From the NCBI GenBank assembly GCA_961205875.1, contig OY540816.1, positions 10,550,701-10,614,700 on the forward strand: a DNA stretch of 64,000 nucleotides. The letters are read 5' to 3'. Within the stretch, counting starts at the first letter, position 1. Each line of letters begins with the position of its first letter. A program made the translations under genes and the position numbers. The notes beneath the pieces are model-generated. The model was not told where the DNA came from. It made no database searches and saw nothing but the letters and a program-made list of their open reading frames with translations. This stretch comes from Sialis fuliginosa. Its lineage: Eukaryota > Arthropoda > Insecta > Megaloptera > Sialidae. Shown here piece after piece: positions 21,931 through 36,800 of the stretch.

Positions 21931-22974
21931 TAGACTTAAATTAAAAAAATAATATTTTGTATCATGAATTACCTGTTCACCAAATTTTGATTCACTCACA
22001 ATAGACATTTGAAGGAACAAACAAACAACAACACACAAACAACTAGAGTTTCGTTTTTCACTAAACACTAAAAAAGAGCGCCACAAATTTATAGGTAGTT
22101 AAATGAAAACACGTACATTATTTTTATTTTAAAACTAAATTTTAAAATATAGTAATTCAATATTTACAATGGAACACCAACAGAAGTTCATTACAGTACA
22201 TGCGGCGTAAAATACACATAAACAAACTAGTTCCTTCTACATTTTATAGTATCCTTTCAAAGTAACTGTAAATCCACCGTGACTGCAGTTCATCTAAGGT
22301 TGTTATACTATAGGGCTTATTTTATAAAAATTACAATGTATTGAAATAACCTGAGGTGAAACTACTGTATAGGCAATTAATGGCTTTTGGGTTCAAGCCT
22401 TCAGGAAGCTCGTAATTTATTGTAAATTATGTAAATAAAAAATAAAATAAAACAAGTGCAAATTATACTTGCACAATTAGTGTTCCGTGCCATCATCCCC
22501 TCACTTGAATTCCCAATTTAAATAATCCCCAGAATCAAAATTAAACTTTTTATACTTCACGTCTATAAATGGTCTACAACCCTATCTCTACGCTAAATTT
22601 GAAATTTATACATCGAAAAATTAAAAAAATGGGTCAAATTCTACTGACTGAGCTACATTTTGACATCCCACAAGCATTGGTAAACATTTTTGATTTAGAA
22701 AAAAATAAGTCAAATTCCATTAGTTTGGTTATACATACATACATTTTGACGTGCCTTAGTACAAAAAAAATATTTTTTGCCAAGCTTTAGCTCCTTGAAG
22801 GATTAAAATCAAAATGTCCAAAGACATTTTTTGTTGCATTGGTCAATGGAGTAGGTGAAAAAAAAATTAGTACACTTTTCAGTCTATGGGAGGGGTCCAA
22901 AAAATATTTTTTTCAAAAACCGTATCATTTCTGTTTTTAGGTCATCAATTTACGTCCGTATATTAATAGGCACG

Positions 22975-23186
22975 CGTGGTTTGTAAACAACAACGGTATT
23001 AAAACAGTGGCGATATATGAAAATTATTTTGTACGATCAGAGTCGCCAACTGTTACAATAAGTTGAAGTATCACTGCTCTAAATTCCATAGCTAATCCAT
23101 AGATAGGTACTATCACAGAATTAATACCCCATTTGAAAGTGCTTGCTAGCTAGCAAATTTGCTAACTCCTTTATAATACCGGACAT
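22975..23186. repeat. ATGTCCGGTAT-type element, right two-thirds
   Basis: Matches 1140-1364: CAACGGTATTAAAACAGTGG, AATTCCATAGCTAATCCATA and the end TTTATAATACCGGACAT. Confidence 0.75.
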
Positions 23187-24448
23187 CAGACTATTCTAAC
23201 ATTTTAAGGAGTGGGAAAACATACCTAACATCCCCCCTTCATATATTTATAAACAGTATTGCACATATCTTATTATTATTACGTATTAATAACTGTAATC
23301 AAATATGTTGCACTATATGAACCAGTTCCAAAATAACATGCATGTATAGTAGAAGTGAATCGTTATGTAACGTATCTTGACATTCACCTTTTACATAAAA
23401 TAAAGGTCGACTGTAGACTGTAGAGTGTAGATCAACAGATGCAATATCAACGATATCGGGTCGTTTCATATGAACGAATATTAAAAAAGGATATGAATTA
23501 CAAATTCTCATACACAATTTTATAAATGATGTTTGTGATTACCCTAAAAAATGTTTTTACCAGATATCTATGTTTTGAGAACCCCAAACTATTTTTGACT
23601 ATTTTTATATTATATAATTATGTCAAGATAAGCATGAAATGTAAGTTATGACGATTTCCTAGACGGTAAGAGATGCAGATTCGGTTAAATGAGATACATT
23701 ATTTGTAAGAAAGGGGTGAGTATACCCAAAAATCTAAAAAATTCTTGAAATGGCTATAACTTTTTTGTCAAAGTAGATAGGAACTTTTTGTTTATGGTTT
23801 CTTAAAGCACTTTTTATGTAGAATTGATTGGCGTATTTAGAGTTTCCGAATTACAGGCCCTAACTTTAGTTTTTCTTAAGGGCCACTAAGTTGGCTATAG
23901 CATATTTGAACGTGTTTTTTACTCTACTTTACAACGATATGTCTTTTAACGTCACATTCCACTCGACATTATTAATTATTATATTATACTATACCTAGAA
24001 GCCAAGATTCATGTATATACATAATATTTAATTTTTATTACATACCTATCTATAATTTTAGCAACATCTATTTTATTTGTTTAATAACAATAATAAAACT
24101 TGTTTGTATTAAACAACCCACATATCTGCGAATGCGCATTGATCAATCAAGGAAGTATTTGCACGTGTGTTTAAAATATCGATTTGTATTCATAATAGTG
24201 TAGGTATGTATGTATATGAATTCATTGATGTTAAATGTTGTTTTTTAAAACGTGAAATCTATTCATGTATCTACCTAAAAGTTATGTTTCTGGTTATTTA
24301 AAACCCGCTCAAAACCTGAATAATGAAACTTGTTGATTTTTTTCTAATTTTATCATTTTTATAATAATGAATATATTAAATATGATACAAAATCTAGAGG
24401 TATTGCAAATTATATAGGTACCTATACATTAAACATTGTCTGGTATCA

Positions 24449-24530
24449 AAGACAAGGTAGTCTCAATAGCTCCTTGACCAATCAGCGTTTGCGTGGGAAT
24501 TACGTCACCCAGGGGATATAATATAATCAA
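24449..24530 (+). repeat. ~80-bp dispersed repeat, copy 1
   Basis: AAGACAAGGTAGTCTCAATA, CCAATCAGCG and GTCACCCAGGGGATA, repeated at 30746-30826 with few differences. Confidence 0.7.
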
Positions 24531-24624
24531 ATGTTATAAATAATATATAATTAGTACAGTAAAATAGTTTTGGTATAAAGATAGTTTGGTATCTACACTT
24601 TAAGAAACTGATGAGTGTAGTCGA

Positions 24625-24893
24625 TAGGGTGACCAGGTCTCAGGTTTTGACCCGGAGTCTCAGGGTTTGCATACTGATTCTCCGGGCTCAGGTTTGGGTG
24701 CAATTTCTCTGGGTTTTGCAAAAAATGAAGACTAAAAAAAAGGTCGTTAAAATAGAGCAGGGGGCGCAAAAGTGCAGATTATGGTAGTAAATTTTTAATA
24801 AATTTTATGAAAATAAAAATGAAAAGGATAAAATAAAATAAAAAAGGAGTCTTCATTTACATGTTTACAAAAAACTAAAATCTGGTCACCCTA
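24625..24893 (+). mobile_element. hAT-type miniature element, copy A, with perfect 8-bp target duplication
   Basis: Ends TAGGGTGACCAG and CTGGTCACCCTA are inverted. The 8-bp direct repeat GTAGTCGA occupies 24617-24624 and 24894-24901, the target duplication length of hAT transposons. The GC-rich left half includes TTTGGGTGCAATTTCTC; the right half is A-rich. Non-coding. Confidence 0.9.
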
Positions 24894-26562
24894 GTAGTCG
24901 AAGGAGTGCAAAGTTAGTTTTTGCAGAGGGTAAAATGGACGAAACACTATGATCACTACATAGTGTCAGTATTAAGAGCCCTCGAAACCATAAAACTTTT
25001 ATCTGAAACATTTTTTCTGAAAATTCGTTATTTTAGAAATAATCCGCTGGAAAGTTAAAAAAAAATACCCGGTATAGATTAATATTCAGTAGAGGCAGTA
25101 ATCAAATCTCAACAATTTAAAAAAAGGTTCATTATTAATTCTATAATTCTATAAAATCATTCAAATTTCACATAATAATCTTCTACTTCTGATACATAAT
25201 GATTTAGCAAAATACAAAGAAATACATATCTATAGGTATATTATGAAAATAAATTGATGGCATTGACTTTTAAGTTATTCCTTATATCAGAATATCCGGT
25301 TGTAAATAGCTTACGACTTTATATAGCCGTAAATTAACATTTTCAATTTAAAGACTATTATTTTAGCTACAGTTAAGTCTAAGAACATTTGGAGTCTTCA
25401 ATTTAGCATAGCACGACCGTTTTTTTTTTTTTTACTCGGGCTACAAACATCCTTTATTTGATTTGATCAAAAACATTTCTCAAGTCCTGTAGAGCCTCTC
25501 AAAATTTATATACATTTTTGAATTTTTTTTTCGGCGTTTCATCTTTTTTTATCCTTAAGAATATTAAAATTTTCAACAAATGATTATATCAGAGAGAGCG
25601 CAACGGCATCTAGCTACTCATCTGATTGGCATAAGTTTATTCACTTCAATTGTAGTAAAAGCTACAATTAAAAGCTTTTACTAGAAGTAATAGCTTTTGT
25701 TAATACAAAACGGTAAAAGTAAATTCTTAAACTAAATTATCTTGTTAATTTTCAGTTTATCAAATTCGATAAAATAATCAATTAATTTTTTTTGATTATT
25801 AAATAGGTAATTAATAACTAATTTTTTGATAAAGATTAATAAATATGAATATATTTACCAGTCAATATGAAATGTCAACACCGAAGTCCTATACAGAACT
25901 GATGAATTAATAAAAGAAATTATTAATATTAATAACGTTGTGTTAGCGTTTCTATTTTAAAAATAATTGCTAATTATCAATAATTTAATTTTTATAATTA
26001 TTTTGATCAACTGTTGATAAAACTGCATAATAATAAGAATAATTTTTCATCGATTCAACATTAATGATCTTTACCTAACAATGACATTAATTAATTTATT
26101 ATATGTACATATAATAATTATATATTGTCTAGTTCATGAATACACAGAGTCTAAATTTCAATTACGGTACATAGGGATTGCAATATAATTTTAGTTAGAT
26201 ATATGCAAATATTTACTGTCCGATAAGTATGTATTAGAAAAGTTTTAAATTATTTTAGTAGAATTTTTTTTAATTCTTTCAGACTACTTTTTGATGATTT
26301 CCATTGTAATATGTGATGAAATATTGGCCAAATACTCGAATTAAACCCAGTTGTTAAGTTTAAAAATGTATTATTATTATTAAGTTTTCATATTAACCCT
26401 TTGGACGCAAAACATTTATTCCTAAAAAATACATTTTCTGAAAAAAATAAAAGTGTTCTATTACTTCCAAGTTCCGAAGGAAATGAAAGTATTGTAATAC
26501 CGTCCAAAAATCGTGTCCGAGATAAAAGCAGATTTTAATTTTACTACCTTCAAAACGTTGGC

Positions 26563-26890
26563 GTATCATTCAGATTTTAAAATAAATATCAATTGTTTTG
26601 AATTATAAAATTAATTAATAATAAATGTTTTATATTGTCTTTAAGGTATGTCAGTGATAATTGATTAACAGATAAACATCTATTTGGAATTAACATCTCT
26701 CATACATACCAAATTCAATTGTAATTTAAAGCATATTTGCATATTATAAATTTTCAACTGACGCCTCTGGGATAATATGAATGGAAATGGCGTAGCTAAC
26801 ATTTAAGAAAAGATGGCCGCCTTAAATTTTGTTAACAGTTTCATTTACGGGCTAGCATTAATTGTTATGTATCCATAGTCTTTCCTAATT
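26563..26890 (+). repeat. Dispersed non-coding repeat, copy 1
   Basis: Shares about 220 bp with 42498-42760: GCGTATCATTCAGATTTTAA, ATAAAATTAATTAATAATAA, TATTATAAATTTTCAACTGA and CATAGTCTTTCCTAAT. About 1 kb downstream of the FAR-B stop. Confidence 0.75.
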
Positions 26891-27741
26891 ACTTACATAA
26901 AAAACAAAACGATATAAATAAAATATATATATTTTATTCTAATTTTTTTCCATATTATAAGACATGTACGTGATTAATATCAAGCTTGCAATTTATTAAT
27001 ATATTTCTTTTTAATAATAAAAATAAGTTGTTTATAGTAAACTTTAAATAAATAAGAAATGTATTAATGAATCCCTCATAAGCATTCATTTCAACAATAC
27101 AAAAATAATTTTACAATTGGAGTAACCGAGTAATTACAGCATTATTTTGTTTTTGGTCAAACGAACCCGAAACACAACATTTAAAAATTTGAACACAATA
27201 CATTATACATAGATACTATTTATTTTAAAATTGTGTATATTTTATTCCCAATATTCAATAAAACTTAATTAATTATAAACTATTTTACGTAGAAAATTTC
27301 AATTTTTTAATAATATATAAATAATCCTCCCCATTCAAAAATATTTACAATATATATATAAATTGTACCATATTTTAGAAAATACAACTTACAATTTTTT
27401 ATGTATACATAGTATGTAGACAATAGACATACATACCTAAATCAAAAATCAATCTTAAAATTAATATCATCTAAAAATTAATATTATCTAGATATTCTAC
27501 AGATTAGAAATAGTGCAAAAAAAATACTAATAAAAACATTTACGATATAAGAACAATTCATCTAACATAATATACCTACATACTACCATATATTTAATAT
27601 ATGATACTACTATTATATATTTATAATTCATAGGTAAGTATATTGATAACAAATATTTTTTTTATTTTATAAATAAGCATTGTCACAAATTTGGAAACTG
27701 TTACAATTTCTAACATGTGTTAATTAATTTATAATATTTAT

Positions 27742-27865
27742 TTAATGGCTAACTGAAGACCAATATTGTCTATCAAGTAAATATCCATATCCAAAACAAG
27801 AAAATAAGAAATACGCCAAATAGTAGTAAAATAGAATCTTCACTGTTGTATGCAACACGTATAAG
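27742..27865 (-). CDS. FAR-B terminal exon 8
   Basis: 124 nt. The acceptor is TTTTTTCTAG; it reads LYVLHTTVKILFYYYLAYFL, then DRQYWSSVSH and TAA at 27744-27742. It aligns with the FAR-A terminal exon and contains the C-terminal membrane segment. An AATAAA overlaps the stop, which is probably too early to be the real polyadenylation signal. Confidence 0.92.
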
Positions 27866-30800
27866 CTAGAAAAAATAATACAATTTTTTAATTAGGATCT
27901 TATGATTATTCTTTGAAATTAAAGAACCCCGTACAAAATCAATGTAAACTAGGGTACAGTCAAATTAGTTTAAACTGAAGTATAATATAGCTCTTGGTTT
28001 GCTGATCAAAAGTTTATATGGACACAAGATCCGAAAAAGGACAGATTTTTTGTTATTAAGGTTCAAAGGTTACAACAAATTTTTAATTAAAAAATCTAAC
28101 AGTTTATGGGCTCTGAAAACTTTTTTCTACATCTTTTATATTAAAACTAAAGTCCTTTCATAACTTATTTTAGTAAATTATATTAAAATTGGGCAAACAT
28201 TTTTTCTGTAACAGCATTTTGAATTTTGAAAATTGCCGGATTTTGGCTAAAAAATCGATTTTTTTCGTTTACAACATGATATTCGAAGGGAACAACTTTA
28301 TGAATATGTCTAATTCAAAGATTTTTAGTTCAATTAGGACTCACAACTACAATACATTACGAATGATCTTTGGTAGAAGTATTTGATTTAAAAAATATAT
28401 ATATGAATTTGAATGTTTGCATATCGAAAAAAACGTTTTTTTGCAATATCGCAAAAACAAGCATTGATTGAGCAAAATGATGGTCATTTTTGAATTCAGC
28501 GTGCTCAAATTACCATAAAAAAGTTGTTATATACCCTGCAGCAAAGAGAACAAAATTTGTTGTTGGCTAGTGATAAGCAGTAGATATTTCTTAATCTTTG
28601 ATCAAGAATAACTAAAAAATATATAAATTTTCGGACCTTGTATTACATGCTACATTACACTCCAGTTTCGACCAATTTGACTGTACTCTAATTTACATTG
28701 ATTTTGTACGGGGTCCTTTCAACAATAAATAAAGTAAATTCATAAAGGAAAAACAATATATTATATGACAACGACCACAGCTTTGATTTCAGCTTGGATT
28801 ATTATTATTTTTAAATAAAAATATACTTACAATTTCATGTAGAGTCTAGCCCTAGGTAGGTTTGCCATATCTTCTTTAAGGCAGTACTGTTTCGTACCCA
28901 AAATCATATCTTTGTAATATTCATCAACGTTAAATCCCAGTTCACACATAAAGAATGTCTTTTTGTCGTTTTCATTTAATTCATCTGTTAATGTTAAGAA
29001 GTTCCTGTTTTTATATCTCCATTCGCGTTTTGTAAATGATTGGAAAAGTTTTAATCCTCCGCTAATTCTTGCTTGTGTTTTTACCATGCTGAAAAATCAT
29101 GGAACCATTTAGTTAGGTAGTGTTTTATTGTTCAATATTACATAAAATTTTCTCGCGACATAAATCAAACCAAAGTCTTTTTACGAAGTATTTCTAGGAT
29201 GATCAACAACTTTATTATGTTGTCAATGAATTGTAGTAGTTTAGTTTCTACATAAACCAAATCCGTAGACAACATAAAAAGATTTTGCTTTGGTATGGTC
29301 GTAAGATAAATAAGAAATAAAGATAAATAAATCGCACAACAATATCATAGTAAATCAAAATGCTACAATAAAATAACTTTAATCTCTCACCACTTTTCTA
29401 GCTATACGAATATAAATAGGTATAATATAGGTATATAATATAATTTTAGGGTGTTTTTTTTTCTCGGTCCCGTTAGCCTATGTTTTAGCTTTGGATCAAA
29501 AGTTTACCTGTGAACGGCGCAAACCGAGTCTTTTAGTTAGTTTAGTAGTTATTTTTAAACAGATTGTAAGGTAGATTTTTTATATTTTTTGGTAGATTAG
29601 ATTTTAGATTTTTTTACAACTGTAAGGGTATGTTGTGATAGTACAAGTTCATTTTTGTTTATTGTATTATAATCGTATGAGATTTGATTATTAGTAAAAA
29701 ATTGTGGATATTTTTTTAAAAATAGTGAACATTCCAGAATGTAAATATCGATTATTGTAAATATTCTTAGATCTTTGAACAAATTTTTGCAAGATGTTCT
29801 AGGGTTTAGATTTAAAATAGCTGTAATACATTTTTTTTGAGTGAGTAAGACTTTTTTGGCTTGTGTGGCGTTTCCCCACAAAACTGTTCCATATCTTAGA
29901 TGAGGTTCAATTAAGCTATAATATATATTTAGTAGAATTATTTGGGGAACAAGATGATGTAATATTTTTAAGGAATATATGAATTTAATTGTTTATTTGA
30001 GTCAATATGGCTATTCCAGTTTAGATTTTTATCAATAATAATGACGCCAAGAAATTTTACTTCGTTTACTGTATTTATATTTCCAAAATTTTTAATATTA
30101 AAATAATCCGGTACATTTCCATAATTTCCAAATAAGGTAAATTTCTGTGAACCACTTGAAAATTGTAAAAAAAATAGTTATTTAATACTACTGTATCGCT
30201 ACTGCATTTTTTGTCGCGCGTTGCAAATGTGACAGGCGTTCACGAAACGAGCTACTGTATCACCGTAAAAAGTCGCCGTGTGTGATGGTCCTAACTCGAA
30301 TCAATTCATTAACTGAAAAGATTCGTTCAAAAAGAACGAATCATTTGTAAATACACATCTCTAGTATACTTACAATCTCTTTTGCATAAGTAGTAGAAGA
30401 ATGAAGTCTATAATGTAAGCCGGTAACAGGTGGAAAAAAATAATGGATAGCTGATGGGTAAATGGGTTACTTCTCATTGCTCCATCCGGATACCAAATAG
30501 GCCAGTCCATGGGATATTCATTGATTAACTTTCTTCCTCTCTCAATAATTTCGTCCCATGTAATCGAGTGTACGTCACCTTGGGTCAAGTTGTATATTGG
30601 AACATCGTCGAACCTTTAAAATAATATAAATAATGATAGATAATTGATTGGACTCAATGTGCAATTACCTAATAGCCTTTATGAAACAGGACGATTTTAC
30701 AAAGCCACTAAGATATTTACGAGATTTAAACCCAAGGTATATAAAGACAAGGTAGTCTCAATAGCTCCTTGAACAATCAGCGTTGACGCGGAAATTGACA

Positions 30801-33800
30801 TCACCCAGGGGATTAGTCTAATATAACTCAATAAATATATCATCAAATATGGTGTATATGTCAATGAAAGTAATACTTACTGTTTAATGCCTCGTTGCCA
30901 AGTGGAAACAATGATAGCATTAGTAGCAATATCGACAGGAATGATTTCTGCGTGATGTCCTGGATCGCCTAGCATAGTGCGGCAGACTCCTTTTCCACCG
31001 GCTACTAGAAGACCGATCGGGCCGTTCAGTGAGTCCACCCATCCTGGTATTGGTTCCTTCATAGCTGGCAATACTAAAATATAAAACAGATTTGTTTAAT
31101 AACTAAATACTTATTGTATTTATTACCGTTTATTGACAATCTAAAGCAGGACTTTTTACATAAAATATTCAAATTTTCTGGCTGCATATTTAATAAATAA
31201 AGAAAGAGATGTCTAATTAGAAATTACTTTTTAATGAAAACGAAAATTCATAAATTAGCAGCATTTTTGAAGCTACATACAGCCGGTAAATAGATATAGT
31301 CAGTGTAAGCTGGGATCAATTTTAAAAATGGGCTAGCAATTTTGCGAAATTTTTATCATTGGCAATATTTTTTAAAATTATAAAATAGATAATAATAAAA
31401 AATTTATTAATGCCGACCCATAATACTGAAACTTTTATGTCGTTAACTACATTACACATTGTGGAAAAATATTTAAGTACAAAATAATAATAATTTATTT
31501 TTTAACATATTACTAGGGTGTCACCCAGTTGAGGGTGAAACCCGGGACGGAACGCCCCTTCCACCCCCCACACCTCTTAGCGACACCGCCTTCATATATG
31601 AAACAAAATAAATCTGCAATTACCTAAAGATGGTCTGACAATTAAAATCGGCATTCTCTTTCCATAATCATAGACTATCGATTCCGCCAATCTCTTTGAA
31701 TATGCATAAGGATTTGGATGTGGTGCAACAATTCTGAAATAAATAAAAAATATCCATATTATTATCGTTATTGATATTTGCATTTATAGTGCCTTCAAGG
31801 ATCTTCTGTTATAATTTCAGAAATTATATGGAATTTAATATCATAATATTGCCTTAATATACCTACATATACTGTTTTCTAGAATTGGAAAGACTACTAA
31901 AATGCATATATTTATATGTTTATATAATTAATAATTACTTTTATTATGAACATGCTTGTCAAATAAATTTGTATTTAATTTAGTACTTCCAAATTTGTGT
32001 GCTAAATTAGTAAAAACGCGAATTTTCCTCGATCGATGTCGTACGTATTTTTGATTTATTGAATTCAGAAAAAATATTATTTTATTTCCATTCATAATAA
32101 AAATCTTTATTTAAAATATTAAAATTAATTTTGAATACAATTACATGAATTTACTTAAATTTGTAATATACACATATCACATACATATACGGTACGTTAC
32201 AACTGCCTAACAATAACATAATGCAATATAATTTGAAGTAATTAACATTAGATAGTCATAGTGTCTAAAAATTCATATTGCAGAACCGTAACTACCATTG
32301 GGGCAGCCGGGGCAGTGCGTAAAAATTGGGGTCGGCAAGATTGAGGATAAAAAACAAGGTCATTAAAATTAGTAACATGCAAAAATTATAGACTGAGGTA
32401 GCAACGACAAAAGAGGTTTCAATTTATATTTAGCATGTAGTGAGGGCTCCTCGGTCATTTGCTGCCCCGGGACTCTGTCATATTGTAATAGTACCTAACT
32501 TACAAATATTTAATTAATTATCTTTTCATATAAGCAGAATGATAAAAATTAAATATTTTTCAACACTAAATAATAAGTTTTTGTAAACCATTGCATTTTA
32601 CAGTTAAAAAAAATAAAAAATATGATAAAATGAACTATTCTTTATCGTTTACTATTTATCATAACTAGTATCATCGAAATTCGACCAATATTTTATCTGC
32701 CCTAACGGCAACATAGAGAGTGGTTTTAGCAATTTTGATTGGGTTAAAGATGTGATATTTGTTTCATTATCAAATTGGGATACTGTCTACCCCGTGTTTA
32801 CTTATTTTTTAATTTCTTGGAAAAATGACAGATTCTCAATTTCATAAATAGAGATCAATTACTCAAAAACTTCTTTGAGCAAAATTAATTCGTACGTTTT
32901 TGTTGAAAAGTTAAATCCGAACATTTTTATTTCTATAATCTTTTAGCGTGAACTGCACCGTTTACAATTAACATAGTACTTGCTGAAAATCTATCGCTAA
33001 ATAGGCTCAGAGGGTAGTTTTACTTTCCCCATTCATCTCTTACAAAAAATAAAATAGGGTCTTCTTTTAAAATTCTTAGTTAGTCCAAAGGACGTCTGCA
33101 AAAAAAAACAAGGTTGTTACTATAATCATATGTAACCGAGGATAACATTGAAACAATTTTTTCCAGTTAATTTAATAATATGTCTCTGTAATTATGAGTA
33201 TTTCAAAATTTAAATATATTAGCATTTTGTACAATTTATTAGATGTAGATTGCTAGATTTAACGGCACAGATTAGTTATTTTATAATAGAAAACAAGTAT
33301 TTGGCCCTGTGGATGAACTTGACTCTGAATTGTATTCTAGTTTTTATTTACAGTTTATCAGCATGAATAGATTGATAATATAGCTAATACTCAAGGTTAT
33401 TAAACTATACAGGTTGTGACGTCACTGACCGTCTTGTCAAATTGAAAATTTGAATGAATAGTTAATAATTAATTAATACTTAGTACTTTGCATTATAGAC
33501 ATAGATCCTGGACCGCGCATTCTGTATTAACATAATGGTGTAACATTTCTTCAAAACAGTGAGAGAGATGCGGTAGGTTTGGGATATATCTATCTCTTTT
33601 TTTAATAAGAATGAAATAGACACTTTTGTTTAAAAAAGAACAAGTATATCCCAAATCTATTTCAATGTCTTTCTTTTGACACGACTCTATTTTCGTTAAT
33701 ATAAATGCTAGTTGTGGTATCTTTTTATTATTAAAATATTATTACTTTATCTGATCAAATAATAGATAAACCTGATAGGTCAAAATTATAACAGAATAAA

Positions 33801-36800
33801 AAATCCCATATTCATAATAACTGTATATAATAGATATAGCAAATATAGCTTTATAAAATTATATTTAGAGTGTAACAAAATTTTATGATAATATATATCT
33901 ATCTGTCTATCTCCTTATTTTGTTTTAGTAAACACCTCAAACATGTGAATGCAAAATAATAATTAATGGATTTCTAATTCATAACTTCATTTTCTAGTAA
34001 TAAAAGATGGATTTCAAAATACAAATGAAAATAGATAATAATAATATACTTAATTTTTATATTAGGTATATTGTTATTTTTTATATTATTTTATTTTCAT
34101 CACAAACGTTATAACGTTACTACAACAAATAAAATTGGTAAATACAAAAATAAAATTTAAATAAATTTATGCATATTATTAATTAACATTTATTAGTTAA
34201 TTAATAATATGTCCTTATGATTTAATAAATTCAGATAAAACACATATTTCAAGGTGTTTAAAATGTATGTTAATACCTAACCTAACCTTACCGGATCGAA
34301 CGAATTTTATTAAAATATTATTTTATATTATTTCTTATATACCGGGTGTTCCAGACCACCCGTCCACTATGTTTTACGCCTAAACTATTGAAGATAGAGT
34401 TTTATGTTAAAAAATTTACTAATCGTAGGATCTTATATGTATTGTAAATTGTAAAAGTTACTAACTTCGGAGTGATGAGTTTGATAGATTCTTCATCGAG
34501 TAGCTCTATAGTGCGTAGTACATCCTTGTAATCGTGCGGGGCTGGGTAGATGCGTTCCTCCAGGACATCAATGTCGCTGTGACAGCAAGCGGTTGACAGA
34601 TGGCAGAACACCTGAAACATTCGTCAATAACGTATGATTACATTTTAATTTAAGTCAGCTTCCAAGGGTTATTTTAGTTTTGTTTCGGTAGTTCCAAAAA
34701 TGAAAACTGCAGTTGTAAAAGCTAGTAAATTAAATAACTATTTTGTATTATTTTATTTTTAATGAAAGTTCCATTTTTATTTTTGTTTATAGGATTGTAT
34801 ACAATTTATAAAATGGATAATATCTTCAAATTACTGGTCATTTAATGATCCTTGTAATCAGCATTTATATTAAGTTATGTTTTTATATTAAAATGGATGT
34901 TTTATTACATAATAATGTTTATTTATGTACATAAGAAATTATATAAATGCGTAAAAAATATTTTTTATAAAAAAATTCACACGAGATCGAGATTTTTCTT
35001 GGCCTTAGTCTCGTGTAAGTACGAGACGACACAGGTTTTATTTTTACGAGACAAAACCGAGACAAGATTGGATTCAATTTTCACAAGACGTGTTCGAGAT
35101 CGAAATCGAGACAAGATTTATGTAAGTCTTATATCGTCTCGTTTGCATCTCTACACAAAATTAAATTGGAATTAGTGTTTAACATAAATGGCCAAAATGT
35201 CAGTTGACCTAAGACCATTGATAAATATCTCATTAAGTGTAAACTGGTTAATTTACTGACAATGAACTACAAGAGTCACGAGGTAAAATTTTTAACGTCG
35301 CTAGAAAGTAATAAGGAAATATTGTATTTGATATCCATTTACAAAAATGTAACTATTGGAATTTCCTGAACTGTAATAATCACAGCCACGCAAAAAAAGA
35401 TGTGAGGTACCAAAAAAACAACCTATTTTATATTATTGGTCGAGCATAGTCGAAATTCAAATTTTTGGAATTTTCCGCTTACCAGTTTTTTTATTATTTG
35501 AGCTTGAATTTTTCCAAGGTGGCTAATAAACATCTAAAATCGTTTTTTTAGCTGTAAACTAGTTTTTGTTATAGCTTTTATGTTAAAAAATATTTTCCCG
35601 AGTTTTGATCGCAAAAAATTTTTTCGCAAAAGTTATAAACAATAAAATTATAATATTACAACACGATCAACATTTTTTTTATAAATGAATTTAAACAATT
35701 CTGACGTCAATTTTTATATTTATAAACGTACATTCTAGAAATATGCTTTTGGATATACAAACATCGAATTTGTTTATAAAAATATTAATTGCTTATAAAC
35801 AAATTAAAAATTTTTCTACTTAAAAAAATCTGATTAAAAATATGTCTTCATAAATAATGTACAATAACGTGCAGTGAAAATTGACTTTCGAGTGGAAAAA
35901 AAAATTATAAACAATTGATATTTTTATAAACAAACTCAATGTTCTTATATTCGAGAGAATATTTCTAGAATGTACGTTTATGAATAAAAATGTTGACGTA
36001 AAATCGTCAGAAACCGTTTTTAGCAGTTCACGAAAAAAATGTTTACATTATAATTTTATAACTTTTGGGAAAAAATCTTATTTCGCGACCGAATATTTTT
36101 TAACATTAAAGCTATAACTAAATTCACTTTACAGCTTTAAAAAAAACGATTTTAGATGTTTAGTAGTAACTTGGAAAAATTCATCCTAAACCAAAAATTC
36201 AAGCTCAAATAAAAAACTAGTAAGCAGAAAATTCAAAAAATTCGGATTTCGACTATGCTCGACCAATACTACGATTGATTTTTTGGTACTTCACACTTTT
36301 TTATGTAGCTGTGTAATTAAAATGTTAATTAATTTATTATTGGTATTATTATTTTGTGGCCAACGGATACATTTCAAAACATTTACTAGAATTGAAAAAT
36401 TTTTAACCTTGATTTTTTACTATTTAAAATTCAACACAAAATAACAACATCTGACTTTAAAAGAGGCTGCTGAATATTCTAGTGTAGGTATATACATACA
36501 TACATATGTATGTATATAAAACTATTCATGATTAATGATTTTTTGCAAAATTATATCTTTCTTTCTTTCGTTAGTGCTGAAATTAAAATCCAATTAAAAT
36601 TAATCATGTCTGATTAATGTTTATAACTCCGTTAAATATATAATTGCATTAAAAATATTAGTCTAATTATTATTAATATGTTTCCTCAAATTCATTGTAA
36701 GTTATTTATTTTGAAAAAATAATACGTGATATTTGTATATTTTATATTATTACAAGGTTACAATCAAAGCTCTATAATAAAGTAAAAAAATGCGATTTAT

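Larger units (their letters stand above)
15837..27741. other. Intergenic tract between FAR-A and FAR-B
   Basis: 11.9 kb. It must contain the untranslated first exon and promoter of FAR-A, which cannot be placed. It also holds the repeats at 16222, 17778, 18051, 19180, 20483-21881, 22975, 24449, 24625 and 26563. Stretches 23200-24400 and 25000-26500 are AT-rich with nothing recognisable. Confidence 0.7.

Noticed and set aside
34897..35175. 92-codon open frame with many R/D/K residues
   Set aside because: Produced by the CGAGAC-rich degenerate repeat.
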